Shown here: one piece after another, positions 1 to 11,351 of the stretch | Position numbering within the stretch: position 1 is the stretch's first letter | Layout: the number at the start of each line of letters is the position of its first letter | Notes under the pieces: model-generated | The model's database searches: none | What the model saw: the letters and a program-made list of their open reading frames with translations, nothing else | Told to the model about the DNA's origin: nothing | Source of the DNA: Vermamoeba vermiformis | Taxonomy: Eukaryota; Tubulinea; Echinamoebida | DNA: 64,000 bases | Assembly (NCBI GenBank): GCA_045837725.1 | Contig: JBEWZL010000211.1 | Location: 1 to 64,000, forward strand | Direction: 5' to 3' | Position numbers and translations under genes: made by a program

Positions 1-91
1 CTGATTGTGATTAATATTATACAATTTTTTATTCACAAAACTGATGTGGAATTAAAACTACAAGTACATTAAATATTGATTCTTGTCGCCC

Positions 92-2171
92 TTAAGCCGG
101 GGGGGCGTGAGTGTCACCCTCATGCTTGGCCGAGTCGTTCGAGCTGAAGTGACCAGTGAGTACAACTGATTTGTTGGTCGAACTAACGCCGACAGAAGTG
201 TCGCTGCTGTCCTCGCCAGTGCCGAAGTGCACGCGACGCAACTTGGGGAAGAACAAGAAGAAGAGCACACTGCCGCCGATCAACATGATTGCAAAGCCAA
301 TGATACCAGCCTCAATACTGACGTTGTAGGGGATGATGAGCATGATGGCAATGGCAATCACACCGATGAAGACAGTGTTGTAGATAGCCCAACCGATCGA
401 CTTGGACTCGTTGTAGAGCTTGCGCTTGACGTTCTTGATCTTGTACGAGACCAACACACCGCACACGAGCAAGACTCCCTTGGTGCACAAGAAGAGAGCG
501 ACGGGCCAGACATCTTTGGATTGGCAAGTCAAGTATTCTTGAGTATCGCTGAGGAAGGTAGAAGTAGTATTGATGACAGGCTTGTACGGATCAGCAACGG
601 TCCAAGCGATGAGGATAGCGGATTCGATTAGAGTCATTGGAAGAACTCCCTTGAGAATGAGTTCCATGTTGGTAATCTTGAAGACCTTGAGTGAGCTCTT
701 GGAGAAGAGACGCCAGATGCGGTAGTTCTTCATAATCAGTGCACTGTAAGTAATACTGAAACCGAGACCGCCGAGCCAGATGCGCAAGTTGCACCAATTC
801 GCCGAAGGAACACCCATCCAGAAGAAGACGGAGATGAATGCCAGTACGCAGCCAAGGATGACGATGCTCAAGAAGACAGGTGACGAGGCACGGAAGACGA
901 TGTGACGTTGTTTGACTTGCACGTCAATGAACACGAGTACGGCGAGGAAGAGGAGGACACTGGCGACTACGATCAGCGCGATACCCAAGGGCGAGGAGTA
1001 GTCCACGAAGAGGTCTTGGATGATGTCAGCGCGGGTGTAGTTGCGGATCATATTGAGGCCCGAGAGTGGTGCTTTGAACGACAAGATCTGCGTGAGAGAC
1101 AAGCACGTGCCGTTGTAGAGGGCAGGAGCGACGCCAGGGAATGTACCACAGAATACTGAGTTTGGATTGGCGACGAGTAAGTTGTAAGCATTGGTGACTG
1201 TGCGACGAACGTTATCGGTAGTTTGAGTCGAAAAGTCACCGAGTGTCAAGAGACCAGTGTCAAATCCAGACCAAGTAGTGGTGTTGGCATAAACACTGAA
1301 GTTACCGTTGGGAATGGTGTTGACGATGCTGAAGAGTGGTGCTCCCCAGTCGTAGATGATGGAAAACATGCTGAGCTCACCGACCATTGTAGCGCTGATC
1401 AGCGATCTGACCAACGCTCGGGATGGACATGTTGGTCCAAGCTTTAGCAGCATCAGTAGATTGAGAAGAGGCACAGTCGACTTGATAGTCCTCAACCAAA
1501 ATTCGGGCAACACCGTCTTCGAGCAAATTAATAAGAATTGGATCGTATATAATAATATAGGTCCTATACTCACCTTCGAGCAGTGGGTCGTAGAAACTGT
1601 CGGTGAAAGTTGACAAAACATTCGCATCTGGATTGACTGAGCGCACGCCGAGGTAGAATGCGTTCTCGTATGACCAACTGAGTGGTTGAAGTCCAATACC
1701 AAGAAAAGCGACGTTGTTGGTTTGCGTTTGAATACCGCAAGCGATGCCAGCCAAGTAATAGCCTTCCCATGACTTCGGGTCGAGTTTAGCAACGTTAGCA
1801 CTACCAGTTCCAGCAACGGCGATGATTTTAATGTTCGCGTTAGGGTGGTCACCAGTGAACCGACTTTGCTCGTCCACATAAGCCGAAGAAGTGATGAAAG
1901 CCATGTCAAAGTCTTGCGCCACCAGATTCTGCAACTCGTTGTAGAGGTTTTCAACGGGGAAAGACTGGTACAAACGAGCAGTGACATTGAAGCCTTGCAA
2001 GAAAAGTTGTCGATCCGCGTACGCTCGTCCAAGCTCCAGACGATAGTTGTAGCCAAAATCGTTGATCGGATCTGAAAAGAATGCTGCCATTCTGAATTCA
2101 GAAGCCGCCCATGTATCACAAATAATCATGCTAAGCGCAATAGCGCCAAGAATGAACCTACTAAGTGTCAT
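92..2171 (-). CDS. Class C (GABA-B/Grl-type) GPCR with BMP/PnrA-like ligand-binding ectodomain
   Basis: Probable plasma-membrane receptor that binds a small ligand through a bacterial basic-membrane-protein (BMP) fold and signals through seven helices. Seen: an N-terminal signal peptide (MTLSRFILGAIALSMIICDT), a BMP domain of about 330 residues (FFSDPINDFGYN, IKIIAVAGTGS, later IIYDWGAP), then seven hydrophobic segments between roughly 940 and 300 (IALIVVASVLLF to GFAIMLIGGSVLFFLFF) and a Ser/Thr-rich acidic tail. A 57-nt intron (1517-1573) restores LLEDGVARILVEDY. The frame changes by one base at 1377-1382: the upstream frame stops at TGA, and skipping one base gives NGRELSMFSIIYDW, which continues the BMP fold. 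I take this as a consensus error, though a real lesion or +1 frameshift is possible. This architecture is known from Dictyostelium Grl receptors. Confidence 0.85.
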
Positions 2172-3254
2172 TATAATGACTTAGTATCTGAGTTGTGGTG
2201 TTCGAGTGAATACTCGTAAAGTTAATAACAAATAAATTAAACAAAAACAATTTTGATTCATGGCCGTGCCAATAAATTTCTCGCCTTTTCAAAACTTTAG
2301 TAGACAATTATGAATTTTGACGGAAGATCTGATCCGATTAAATTGCGAGAGCACATGCTAACATTGAGCAAAATGCCCATGCAAGGTTAACAGTTTGAAG
2401 ATAATGTCCCGTTTAAATGATTAAAGTTTCAAAGCCTTAGCTTGCGAAAAAAGAAATTATGTGAGCGATTTTATGTTCTAATTATGCGCGTTACTTAATC
2501 ATACGCTTGAGCGACAAAGAATTGCGTGTGATGTAGACTAATCTATGAATTCAATAACGAAATCACCAAATCTATCTGCGGATAGACGATCGTGATCACA
2601 GTTGCCTAATAAGTCATTGCAAAAATATTGGGATATACCTCGGGAGTATTCTGTAGGCGTCATTATTACGGTGCTCTTAGATCGAATCCAGCATCATCGT
2701 ACTGACGGAATTAACGCATTCAAAGCCGCCGTTTCATATTTCAATTTGTGAAAGATTTTTTTGTGAACGGACCGTACGGAAGCAAATTTAATACCCGAAC
2801 AAAGACTTTCCAACGCGGCTCGGCCAAGCGACAGTAACTTGTATATAATAAAGTGCATACATACCGCGGCTATGTGACGTGCAATTCCGTTCCGGCGGAA
2901 CAACAGACGGCTATTTTAATTGGTGGATCTCTCACGTGGCGAAATTCACCCCTTCTGTTCCGAATCTGTCAGTTTTGCCTCTTTGTGCGCACTATCTAGG
3001 CTTTGTGCGTACTACTAGGTAGTATGGGGGACTAGGTGCCTGCTTAAGAATTCGTTCAGTGAAAACTGTCTGGGGTTTCACATAGCCTGAGGGACGGTGT
3101 TTGTCGTTGAAAAAAAGACATGAAACAAATACAATTATTCTTCGTTCTTATTCTATAGACAAGACCATAGTAAAAACTATAATATTCTAACAAAGCCATT
3201 CGCGGCTAATCTGGATAAGAGTCGATACATCCAACTTTTTATTTCAATTACACT
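2172..3254. other. Intergenic spacer between GPCR and ArsS genes
   Basis: No convincing gene seen. It is AT-rich and must hold the divergent promoters of the GPCR (-) and the radical-SAM gene (+). An imperfect tandem pair of about 20 bp, CTTTGTGCGCACTATCTAGG followed by CTTTGTGCGTACTACTAGG, lies at 2981-3019. A 70-codon open frame at 2694-2903 (-) shows no family features. Confidence 0.5.
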
Positions 3255-5206
3255 ATGAATAGCCTTGGGCATTTGTCAAAATTTGGTAATAAATTAAATA
3301 AGAATATCATTAAATATGTAAGTGTTCAATATCGAGTTATTACCATTTCAAAAATATCTTTGGAAATTTGATAATAAAATTTTACTCCTAATGATCGCTT
3401 CAAATTATCCTTTCAATTGCATCAAAAAATATCTAATTATATTTACGATTTAATACAGTCATTTTCCCTGCCTCTACTTCAACGCCGAGGTAAATCCACC
3501 GAGTCACCAAGCGTTGTACAAGCCAGAGAGCTTCGCAAGACTCAAGAACGAGATCAGGTATATGAAATACCTATTGATATTATATATATGTGATTAATAA
3601 TATTGCATCGATCAGTGGCTCGCACAAGCCTCGACTGGCTTGCCTAGCTTTTCAAAAGTTCTTAGCGATAATGGAGTTCAGCCGTTAAAACGGTAAATAT
3701 AAATAATAATACAGTTTGGCCTTATTATAATGAAATTATTAACTTTAATCGCACTTCAGAAAGTCAATGAAAATCTTGCAACTAAATCTGGGCAAGTTGT
3801 GCAATATGACCTGTCATCATTGTCACGTTGAAGCAGGCCCTACTAAGACTAGGTATTAATAATACTAATATAACCTTCTTTGCTAATTATCTTTCGAGTA
3901 CAAGATCGATCCATTCAGTTCACGACACAAAAATTAATTACTAATTTGTTATTTTTCAGAGAAAATATGGATAAAAAGACAGCTGAACGAGTGGTACAAT
4001 TGATGAATAACACGAGTCAAATAGACACCGTGGATCTGACGGGCAAGTGTCACGACATTGACACGATGACACGTGTCACTTTCAAACATTGCAGTAATTT
4101 AACACGTGAAATTGTCTCATAGGAGGTGCCCCCGAAATGAACCCTCACTTTAGATACATCGTCGATGAAGCGAAAAAGTCCAACAAGACTGTCATTGATC
4201 GATGCAACCTGACCATCTTTTACGAACAAAATTATGATTGGTTGCCCGAATATCTCGCCAAAAATCACGTGCAAGTCGTTGCCTCGCTGCCCTGTTACAC
4301 ATTAGACAACGTTGAGAAACAAGTACGTCACTATAGAATGCTTACAATAGTGGCTAATAGGACTTTAGCGCGGCAAAGGTGTTTTCGACAAAAGTATTCA
4401 CGCGCTTCAATGGCTGAACAAATTAGGTACGTTACCTTGTTTAGATAATAATGAGCCTGTATAACCGTTCATGAAAGGTTACGGCAAAGACCCCAATTTG
4501 GAACTTCACCTCGTGTATAACCCCGGAGGCGCTGCTCTTCCAGGTCCTCAGAAACAATTGGTACTATAAGAGCATATAGTAGGTGGCATCCTTATATTAA
4601 TACGATGATTTTTATAGGAAATTGATTACAAGAGAGAACTGAAACAATACGCGAACATCGAGTTCAACAAGTTATTCACGATCACTAATATGCCGATTAA
4701 ACGATTCGCAGATTTCTTATATAACAACGGACAATACAAACAGTATATGGAACTGCTTGTTAATTCATTTAACAAAGCTACACTCGATCACTTGATGTGC
4801 GTGGATCAAGGTACGAAACTAATTTTGACCATTGACTTTTTGATACTAATGCTTGGCTTAGTGAGCGTTGGCTGGGACGGTACTTTGTATGGTACGTATA
4901 GCCGCGAATCTCCTATTAATGGCAATACTAACGACCCATTCTGATAGATTGTGACTTCAATCAAATGCTCGAACTGAACATCGGTGCTGCAGCTGCTAAC
5001 GGCAAAATGACCGTGTGGGACATTCAAAACTTTGACGAATTAGTCGTAAGTACACAATAATATAAAAATAGAAGGAACTGCGCACGTTTTTTTTAAACCT
5101 TGACTAATTTACACCCGCCACTTAGAACAAACGAATTGCCGTTAAAAATCATTGCTTTGGCTGCACTGCTGGCGCAGGATCATCGTGCGGAGGAGCTTTG
5201 TTATAA
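3255..5206 (+). CDS. arsS: ArsS-family (DUF3641) radical SAM protein, arsenosugar-biosynthesis type
   Basis: Multi-exon radical-SAM enzyme. In bacteria the family is linked to arsenosugar synthesis, adding the adenosyl group of SAM to dimethylarsenite. Seen after splicing: an N-terminal stretch that could target mitochondria (MNSLGHLSKFGNKLNKN), the radical-SAM cluster motif CNMTCHHC (CxxxCxxC) within LQLNLGKLCNMTCHHCHVEA, then TVDLTGGAPEMNPHFRYIV (SAM-binding GGAPE), LVYNPGGAALPGPQ, and the DUF3641 tail with the Cys-rich HCFGCTAGAGSSCGG. Exons include 3255-3317, 3459-3557, 3616-3692, then several to the stop at 5204-5206. The intron 4043-4122 uses a GC donor (GCAAGT) and is the only way to restore LTGGAPE. 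No ArsM methyltransferase is visible nearby. The family is mainly bacterial, so ancient transfer followed by intron gain is plausible. Confidence 0.9.
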
Positions 5207-5397
5207 TTATATTGTACTATTACGCTACCATTAAATTCTGGTTCAAAATCTTTGCCTAGATCTGCTGTCCAACCCAGATCCGCAGAACTTCTCTCCTTGT
5301 TATATTTCAAATTATACAGTTTTATTTTGTTGAATAGATGTCGAATCAAATGTATGTACCAAATAGCTCTATATTATATAGTCTCCTATTGTCGTTT

Positions 5398-6510
5398 TTA
5401 GAAGAAGGTGGTGTCATCCTCAGCACTCTTCTTAAATCTGAACTTATCACCATAGTTCTTAGTCTCTTTGCTGAATTGATCGACACGATCATCGACTCGG
5501 TATTCAAAGCCTATACAAATAAAATAATAAATATTTGATAAAAAAATCAAAAAATATTATCGCTGGATCCCGTCAAAAAATATCTTTGTAATCCAAGTCA
5601 AATTCGATTATTATATGCTATGATAGCATATAGTATACTTCTATGGTATTATTATTGCCAAATAAGGTGTTAAAAATGCTAAAAAATAGTTACCATTGTG
5701 AATGGCGAAGTTAATTGCGGCTTGCTTGGTAGGGAACACAATGCTGAGATTGGACAGCGGATCACGTGATGAAGTCCAGCCCATCAAGGGATTGATCCAG
5801 CGCTCAGTGCGGGTGAATTTCAATTCGTACTTATCGGTGTCCTGTTCATGAAAGTATGAGATCGAGCGAGGTTTGAAAAACTGGCTCGAAAATAAACTTC
5901 CAATTTTGATATAGTATAAATAAATGGATTTAATAATGGTAAATTTCGGTGGTATTGTTAGTAAATGAAAATTAAGTGGTTGGATCCGGATGGCGGGTAG
6001 ATTTCTTGATCTTTGGTTGTAAGTAACGTACCCGACTGCCGTGTTGCATAGAGTGTCTAGATACATTAGTGATTTCAACACCTCGGTTTAATTGTTCTCT
6101 GGGAACACCAGTCAAAAATTCAATGGCATCTTTGTTGATGTGTCGAAGATCTTTCCAAACAGTCTCACCGCCTAGAAATAAATTAATAATATGCATATAA
6201 TTTTAATACGTATTTTTATATCATATATTTGAATTTATTATCGATATAGCAACGACTACATGAAAAATAAAAAATATCATAATTAAAAAATATCGGATTT
6301 GACACCAGTTAAATCACTATACGCTAAATATCATCATTATAAATAATATAAATACATACTTTCAGCATTATAAGTCTCGACAACGTCGCTGGATTTCACC
6401 GTGGTATCTACATAATTTCTGCTGAAGATGCTGCCAGTTGCTTTCTTCGCGGTTGAGTTTTTCATCAACGACGAAGCGCGGCGAGTGCAATTAACTAATT
6501 GGCGCAACAT
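5398..6510 (-). CDS. NDUFS4: NADH:ubiquinone oxidoreductase 18 kDa subunit (NDUFS4)
   Basis: Accessory subunit of mitochondrial respiratory complex I, sitting at the peripheral arm near the NADH-oxidising module. Seen: the first exon gives a basic, Ser-rich presequence (MLRQLVNCTRRASSLMKNST), consistent with mitochondrial import. It is followed by FLTGVPREQLNRGVEITNVS, the hallmark ERWINPLMGWTSSRDPLSNL, FPTKQAAINFAI, and a last exon GFEYRVDDRVDQFS ending in DDTTFF. Four or more exons are joined by GT-AG introns; the frame is maintained across NG/GFEY and SR/DTDKYEL. Length after splicing (about 170-180 aa) fits the family. The start was chosen as the ATG opening the presequence. Confidence 0.92.
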
Positions 6511-6662
6511 GGTGATTATCGACTGGTGGTTTACTGCACAAATCCAAAAAAAAATGATCCGTCTCGTTTGCCTCAAGAACCTTTAACACTGCCATCATGA
6601 TTCTATCTTGTTCAATCGTAATGATGCGGTTTTATGACCATACCAGTTTGTACTGAAATTGC

Positions 6663-6878
6663 CTAACGGCGTCGCCACAAAGATCTGAGCCGTTTTGTTT
6701 TCTTCGAAGCGTAATTGTCCATAATGTCTTTCCTATTGACATATAAGTGGCATATACTCGCGGTTAATATTGCGGTCACCGCCCAAATGGCCGTTGCTCG
6801 ATAACGGATGTACTTCGCTACACGCAAGTTTTTTTTGAAAGGCAGAGGTTTATCATTGGCGTATTTACAAAATAACAA
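6663..6878 (-). CDS. Possible small single-pass membrane protein exon
   Basis: An open frame of 71 codons with one hydrophobic segment (IWAVTAILTASICHLYV) flanked by strongly basic ends (KPLPFKKNLRVAKYIRYR and KKTKRLRSLWRRR). The composition looks like a small organelle inner-membrane protein, but I recognise no family. The frame opens with TTG, so an ATG would have to come from an unseen upstream exon. It lies between NDUFS4 and the Myb gene on the same strand. It could be a chance frame. Confidence 0.25.
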   Translation of the reverse strand: MLFCKYANDKPLPFKKNLRVAKYIRYRATAIWAVTAILTASICHLYVNRKDIMDNYASKKTKRLRSLWRRR

Positions 6879-7126
6879 GGTAAATTATACAAGGAATACG
6901 AACGATATTTCTAGACTTGATTCTATTTGATGCAAGTCGAGTTTTCGTTCAGCAAAAACAAGAAGCAAGGCCACATCCGGTCGATGGTACACTAGGGTAG
7001 TAAAGATAACATAACAGTGCTATCTATAGTATACCTCGGATGCAGCGCTTACTTCTGGTGGGTAAATCAAATAAAAGGGTTGATCCAAAATGTACTGGTT
7101 GAATAAATATCGAATGAATAGCTAGA

Positions 7127-10100
7127 TTAATACCAAGGCGCGGCAAAATCTCCAAATAAGTGCGTTGAGCCCATATCAACATCGTCGTTGCCTAGAATGT
7201 CGCTCTCGCCCACAAGCAGATCCGCGAACACGGCATCTGCATCCGTTGCTCCAGCTTCGCCTTGAGTCGACGCAATGGCTTCATTAGCATCAAGCTCTTC
7301 GTTGCAGGATAGATGAAGGTCGCCAGTGAACATTTCAGGCTCTTCTGCTTGCGCAGGTACCATTCCGCCTTGAGCAAACAGATTCGGATTCGTTTGATCG
7401 CCGAGCTCAATACCAATGATATCATCAGCATAGAGCTCATCTGCAAACTCTTGAGCTTCGTCTGGTTGCTCAATATAGGCTTGTTGCTCGTGTTCTACGG
7501 CAGGCACTTTCTCTTCTTCAACAGATTCGAGATTTGGAAACTTTGGAATCGCTTCTCCTGACAATCTGCTTGATCTTCTAGACGCGCGAACAATAGGTAC
7601 CGGCGATGGCTTCAATTTCTTCTTGGGAGGCTCGCTAGTTTCGTTTGTATTTGACGCATCCAAAATTGAGCCAGATGCGAGGACTTCAGCTTCACCGTCG
7701 AAGTCAATCTTCTTCTTTACCGAGTCCAATGACTTTCGCTTGCGTCCTCGCTTGCCTTTAGTCGTTGGAGCCGACGCAGGTTTAGCTGGCTCACTGGATG
7801 CGGCTTCAGGCGCTATGGAACTCACTGCAGCCTCTTCTTGTTGAGATGGCGCACTAGTACGTACGTTAATACATATCTATATGATGGTAATATATTATTC
7901 CTATGATCGTACATTGCTTGGTTAGTTGTTGTAACGGATGTAGCAACTGGTGCAACTGGAACAACAGGAGGTGGCGGTGGAGGTGGTGGAATAAGATCGC
8001 TATATGGCTTCTTCATATCCTCTTTCTTTTTAAGTGAGATCTTGAAGCCTGGAATAACTTGAGCTGAAACAGATCTGCCTAGAGTAACTAAAAACAAGTA
8101 GTCGGGTTAGATCCGGATCTAATGTGGATACTAGTTAAATATATTACCTGCAGGCACGACGGCTGGTTTCGGAGGAGCGGCAATAATAGTGCTAAGCTGA
8201 CTTTGAGTGAATAGTTCGGTCAAAGACTTAGATCGAACTTTGAGCTTTGATTCAGCAGAATTTGACGCGCTGTCTGAGCTCTCTTGTTGACTAGCAGTCG
8301 TTCCGTCATTAGTGATAGAAGCACTAGAACTCTGTTCAGTCTTCGGAATTTCAACAGATGCGGCGAGTAGGTGAACTGCTGAAGGAGCAGCTGGAGCTAC
8401 CTCGCTTGTGGTACTGGTATTTTTAACGTCGTTAGCTTCCGTAGATTGGTTTGAGCCTGCTGAGGTCGCTGGATCTGGTTCAGTTCGTTTGTTTTTAAAG
8501 GTTGGAGATCCGAGGTTGAGTTGCGATAAATTGAGCTTTGAAGTGTGGTTGGGTGATGTTAATGAGTCGTCCAATATTGAGGCATTAGGGCTCATCAACA
8601 GGCTCTGGTTCAACGACGCATCCACGCTTTGGTGTTGCAGTGTAAGATCCATCTCTGAAATAGACGAGTTGACCTCGCTGCTAACTTGTATACTGAAAGA
8701 ATCGTCTACAATGCTCTTATCAATCGACTCGTCGACTGTTTTGGTGGGCTCTGAAGCGGATGTAACGGCCGAGTCTTCTCCGAATAACTTTCGCTTTGAC
8801 CTGAGCTTAGATGCGCTTGCATTTCGTGTAGAATTTGCTGGAGATGCTTCATTGGCTGTTTCAGTCACTGGCTGAAGTGGCTTTTGCTCAACAACAGTTC
8901 GAATAGTCACATCCAAATGATCGGCTGAAACCGATCTTACTTGTGGCTTGTTTTCAAATTGAATAGTCGAACCAATCAGTCGAAAGCGCGTAGATTTGCC
9001 ACTAATATTCTTGGGCGATCCAAATAGGCTTGCGAAAGACTGCGAATTTGCTTTCTGTTCTAGAATGACTTGATCCAAGGTTTGAGCTTTACTCTGAGGC
9101 AACAATGCGCTCTTGTTTGGCTGTACTTGTGTTGGGGTAGCAGGTCTAGCAGTAGCTGCGTCAACTTGCTCCGAAGATGTGGCTACAAAATGAAGTTGAA
9201 TTAGATCCGGAATTATTCTCATAATTTCGAGCTTTAAATTTAAAATTCAGTTAGACTGCGTACCTAACGCCCTCTTTTCTGTACTGGCAGGTCGATTAGC
9301 CTTAGGCAATGGAGATTGCAAGATCCGAGCTGGTTTTGGCGCCAGTTCTTTATTTGCCTTTGAATCAGATCCAGCTGGTGAGGCGGTCTTGGCAGGAGGC
9401 TCAGCAGTACCTATTCTCGACGCAATGAACTGCGGATTAATATTCTCCTTCTCCATTTTCTTTTTGACTACTGCATGAAAATGATTCTTTGTAGCTTCAG
9501 GACTCCTATCGCGCATAATATTAATATGTGGGCCAACGTACGATATATGGTCTTTGGTATAATGAGAATCGCCAATTAATCATTTAAAAAAAGAAAGACT
9601 TAATGTTGGATTCAGATGCCGATCCGTTGCCGAACAATTATCGTACCTGCCAATGGCTTTACTAATCTCGCGCCATGAATGACCATACTTCTGCACCAAT
9701 TCAATAATCTTCGCGTCTTCTGCATCAGACCAAGGCCCTTTAGGGTCGCCTTCATGTTGTTTTAAATAGGCGTACCTACAAACATCAGTCGTAAGTCTAA
9801 GCTCGTTCCATACATATCAAATAATACGACTATACAAATATTATGCTTATAATTACCTATCTCTGCACTGACGATGAACTCGACCAGGGATCTGACTTGC
9901 AATACGAGCCCAACGGTCTTTAGTCTCTTCAGTTGTCTTAACGAGGGATAAAAGCAGCTCATCCTCCTACAGTACATCATTAGCATCGATAATACATGCT
10001 TGGTGGCTCGTTCTCGCATAGTAAATCAAATTTAAAAATTGAGCGCGTTCAGTGAATCTCTTTAACTTCTCGAGATTAAGAATAACGGTAAAAAGACAAT

Positions 10101-10739
10101 AAATTGCTTGATTATATGATGCTAAAGCATATACACCGAAAATAATAACTAAATAAGGCGTAACGTCACGACTGAGTTTCGTAATTTTGAATTGAAGCAA
10201 AAATAGTACCTCTTTAGACCAACGGCCTTTCTTCATTGAGACTGCTGCAGGTTCTGATCGTTCTTCTGTCGAAATTTGAGAACCAGACTGCGAGGCATCG
10301 TCTTCTAATAGGGCAGAGTTAAGATCTAAAAAATCAAAAGAAAAGTTAGCGGATAAATCACAAGCAAGAGGAGTAATTTGTACCTGATTCGTTACTCTCT
10401 TCAGTCATATCTTCATTAGGCTCCGATTTAATAGGCAACAATTTATTTATAACTTGGGCTGGATCCTTTTTGGAAGTTGATGATTTACGACTTCTAGTCT
10501 TTGGTTCATGTATATCCCGTTGCACACTAATCTATAGAATACAATTCTATCAGCCATATCCTTGAGAATAAGCGGCAAAATAAAAATTATTTAATTCTGA
10601 TCAGAGTCCAGATATTTTTGATTTATTCATTTCAAACGCAATATAAACAGGCTTTTCTATCATTATTTAATATATCCCGCATAGGGTGATATTTAAATGA
10701 TTAGAAAATAAAGAGAAAAGGGCATACCTCTAAATCCAT
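7127..10739 (-). CDS. Two-repeat Myb (SANT) transcription regulator with acidic C-terminus
   Basis: Nuclear DNA-binding protein. Spliced exons in order: a four-codon first exon (MDLE), a Ser/Lys-rich segment, then Myb repeat 1 (KKGRWSKE/EDELLLSLV with DRWARIASQIPGRVHRQCRD) and repeat 2 (KGPWSDAEDAKIIELVQKYG, SWREISKAIG/RSPEATKNHFH). A long Ser/Thr-rich middle, a poly-proline run (8 Pro near 7970-7990), an AT-hook-like basic patch (KGKRGRKRKS) and an acidic tail ending FGDFAAPWY follow. The spaced tryptophans and NHF recognition-helix ending identify functional R2R3-like repeats. The acidic tail suggests an activator. Total roughly 850 aa. Two E2F-like sites lie about 160 bp upstream of the start, suggesting cell-cycle control. 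The family is clear; the target genes are unknown. Confidence 0.88.
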
Positions 10740-11351
10740 TCTACTTTTTTTACTTCTTCATTCTAATGAACCCAACGAAGCCCTTCGACGCAGATACAAT
10801 AACAAGTCCTTAAATATGATTATTATTATGCGGCTTTGTGCATAACAAGGTGTACAGGAGGGAACAATGGATATTTTTTTTGGTTTTAAATTCGAATTTC
10901 GCGCGCCAAATGGCGCCAAATCTGAAATTTAGTTACACAATAGGAATGTCTTCGTTTGCCTATCGGGATATGATTATATGGTACCTTACGAACGATAATG
11001 ACGTTTCTAAAAGATATGCAGATTACGTGCACCAAAAAGACGAGTTTGACATCCGAAGCCCCGAAAAGAATTTCCCTTGCTTATGAGCGGAATAAGGTCT
11101 CAAATACAAAAGTGTATTGCACTCGAGTGGAATTAGCAATAAACGGGAGTTTAATCCATAAGTGATTCGTTTTACTGAATTCAGATCAATTTAACAGAAT
11201 CCATTACAGTGCATTCATTGAAGCACACGTGACCACCTTATTCGAGGCTCTTAGCCAAAGTTTGATTGGTAGTAGCAGCGTAGAAGATAAGGAAGCCTAT
11301 TTAAATTTTCAACCGTCAGTTTTTCAGATGTGGCATCTTCGGACAATGTTA
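10740..11351. other. Intergenic spacer between the Myb 5' end and the MAPEG 3' end
   Basis: Holds the Myb promoter. Apart from the tandem E2F-like sites at 10897-10920 nothing specific was seen. An 82-codon frame at 10838-11086 (+) has no family features. Confidence 0.5.
10897..10920. promoter_or_regulatory. Tandem E2F/DP-like binding sites upstream of the Myb gene
   Basis: TTTCGCGCGCCAAA is immediately followed by TGGCGCCAAA, so two GCGCCAAA cores (10903-10910 and 10913-10920) lie exactly 10 bp, about one helical turn, apart. TTTCGCGC on the other strand overlaps the first. These match the E2F consensus TTTSSCGC. They sit about 160 bp before the Myb ATG. The match is seen; binding is inferred. 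Confidence 0.6.

Noticed and set aside
227-631. 134-codon plus-strand ORF over the GPCR C-terminus
   Set aside because: It is the complement of the seven-helix region, and its acidic translation mirrors hydrophobic codons. The GPCR reading has clear family structure.
5149-5349. 66-codon minus-strand ORF at the end of ArsS
   Set aside because: It overlaps the highly conserved HCFGCTAGAGSSCGG tail of ArsS in reverse; the PPHDDPAPA-like sequence is its shadow.
8408-8875. 155-codon plus-strand ORF over the Myb middle exon
   Set aside because: Antisense shadow of the Ser/Thr-rich Myb exon, without a family match.
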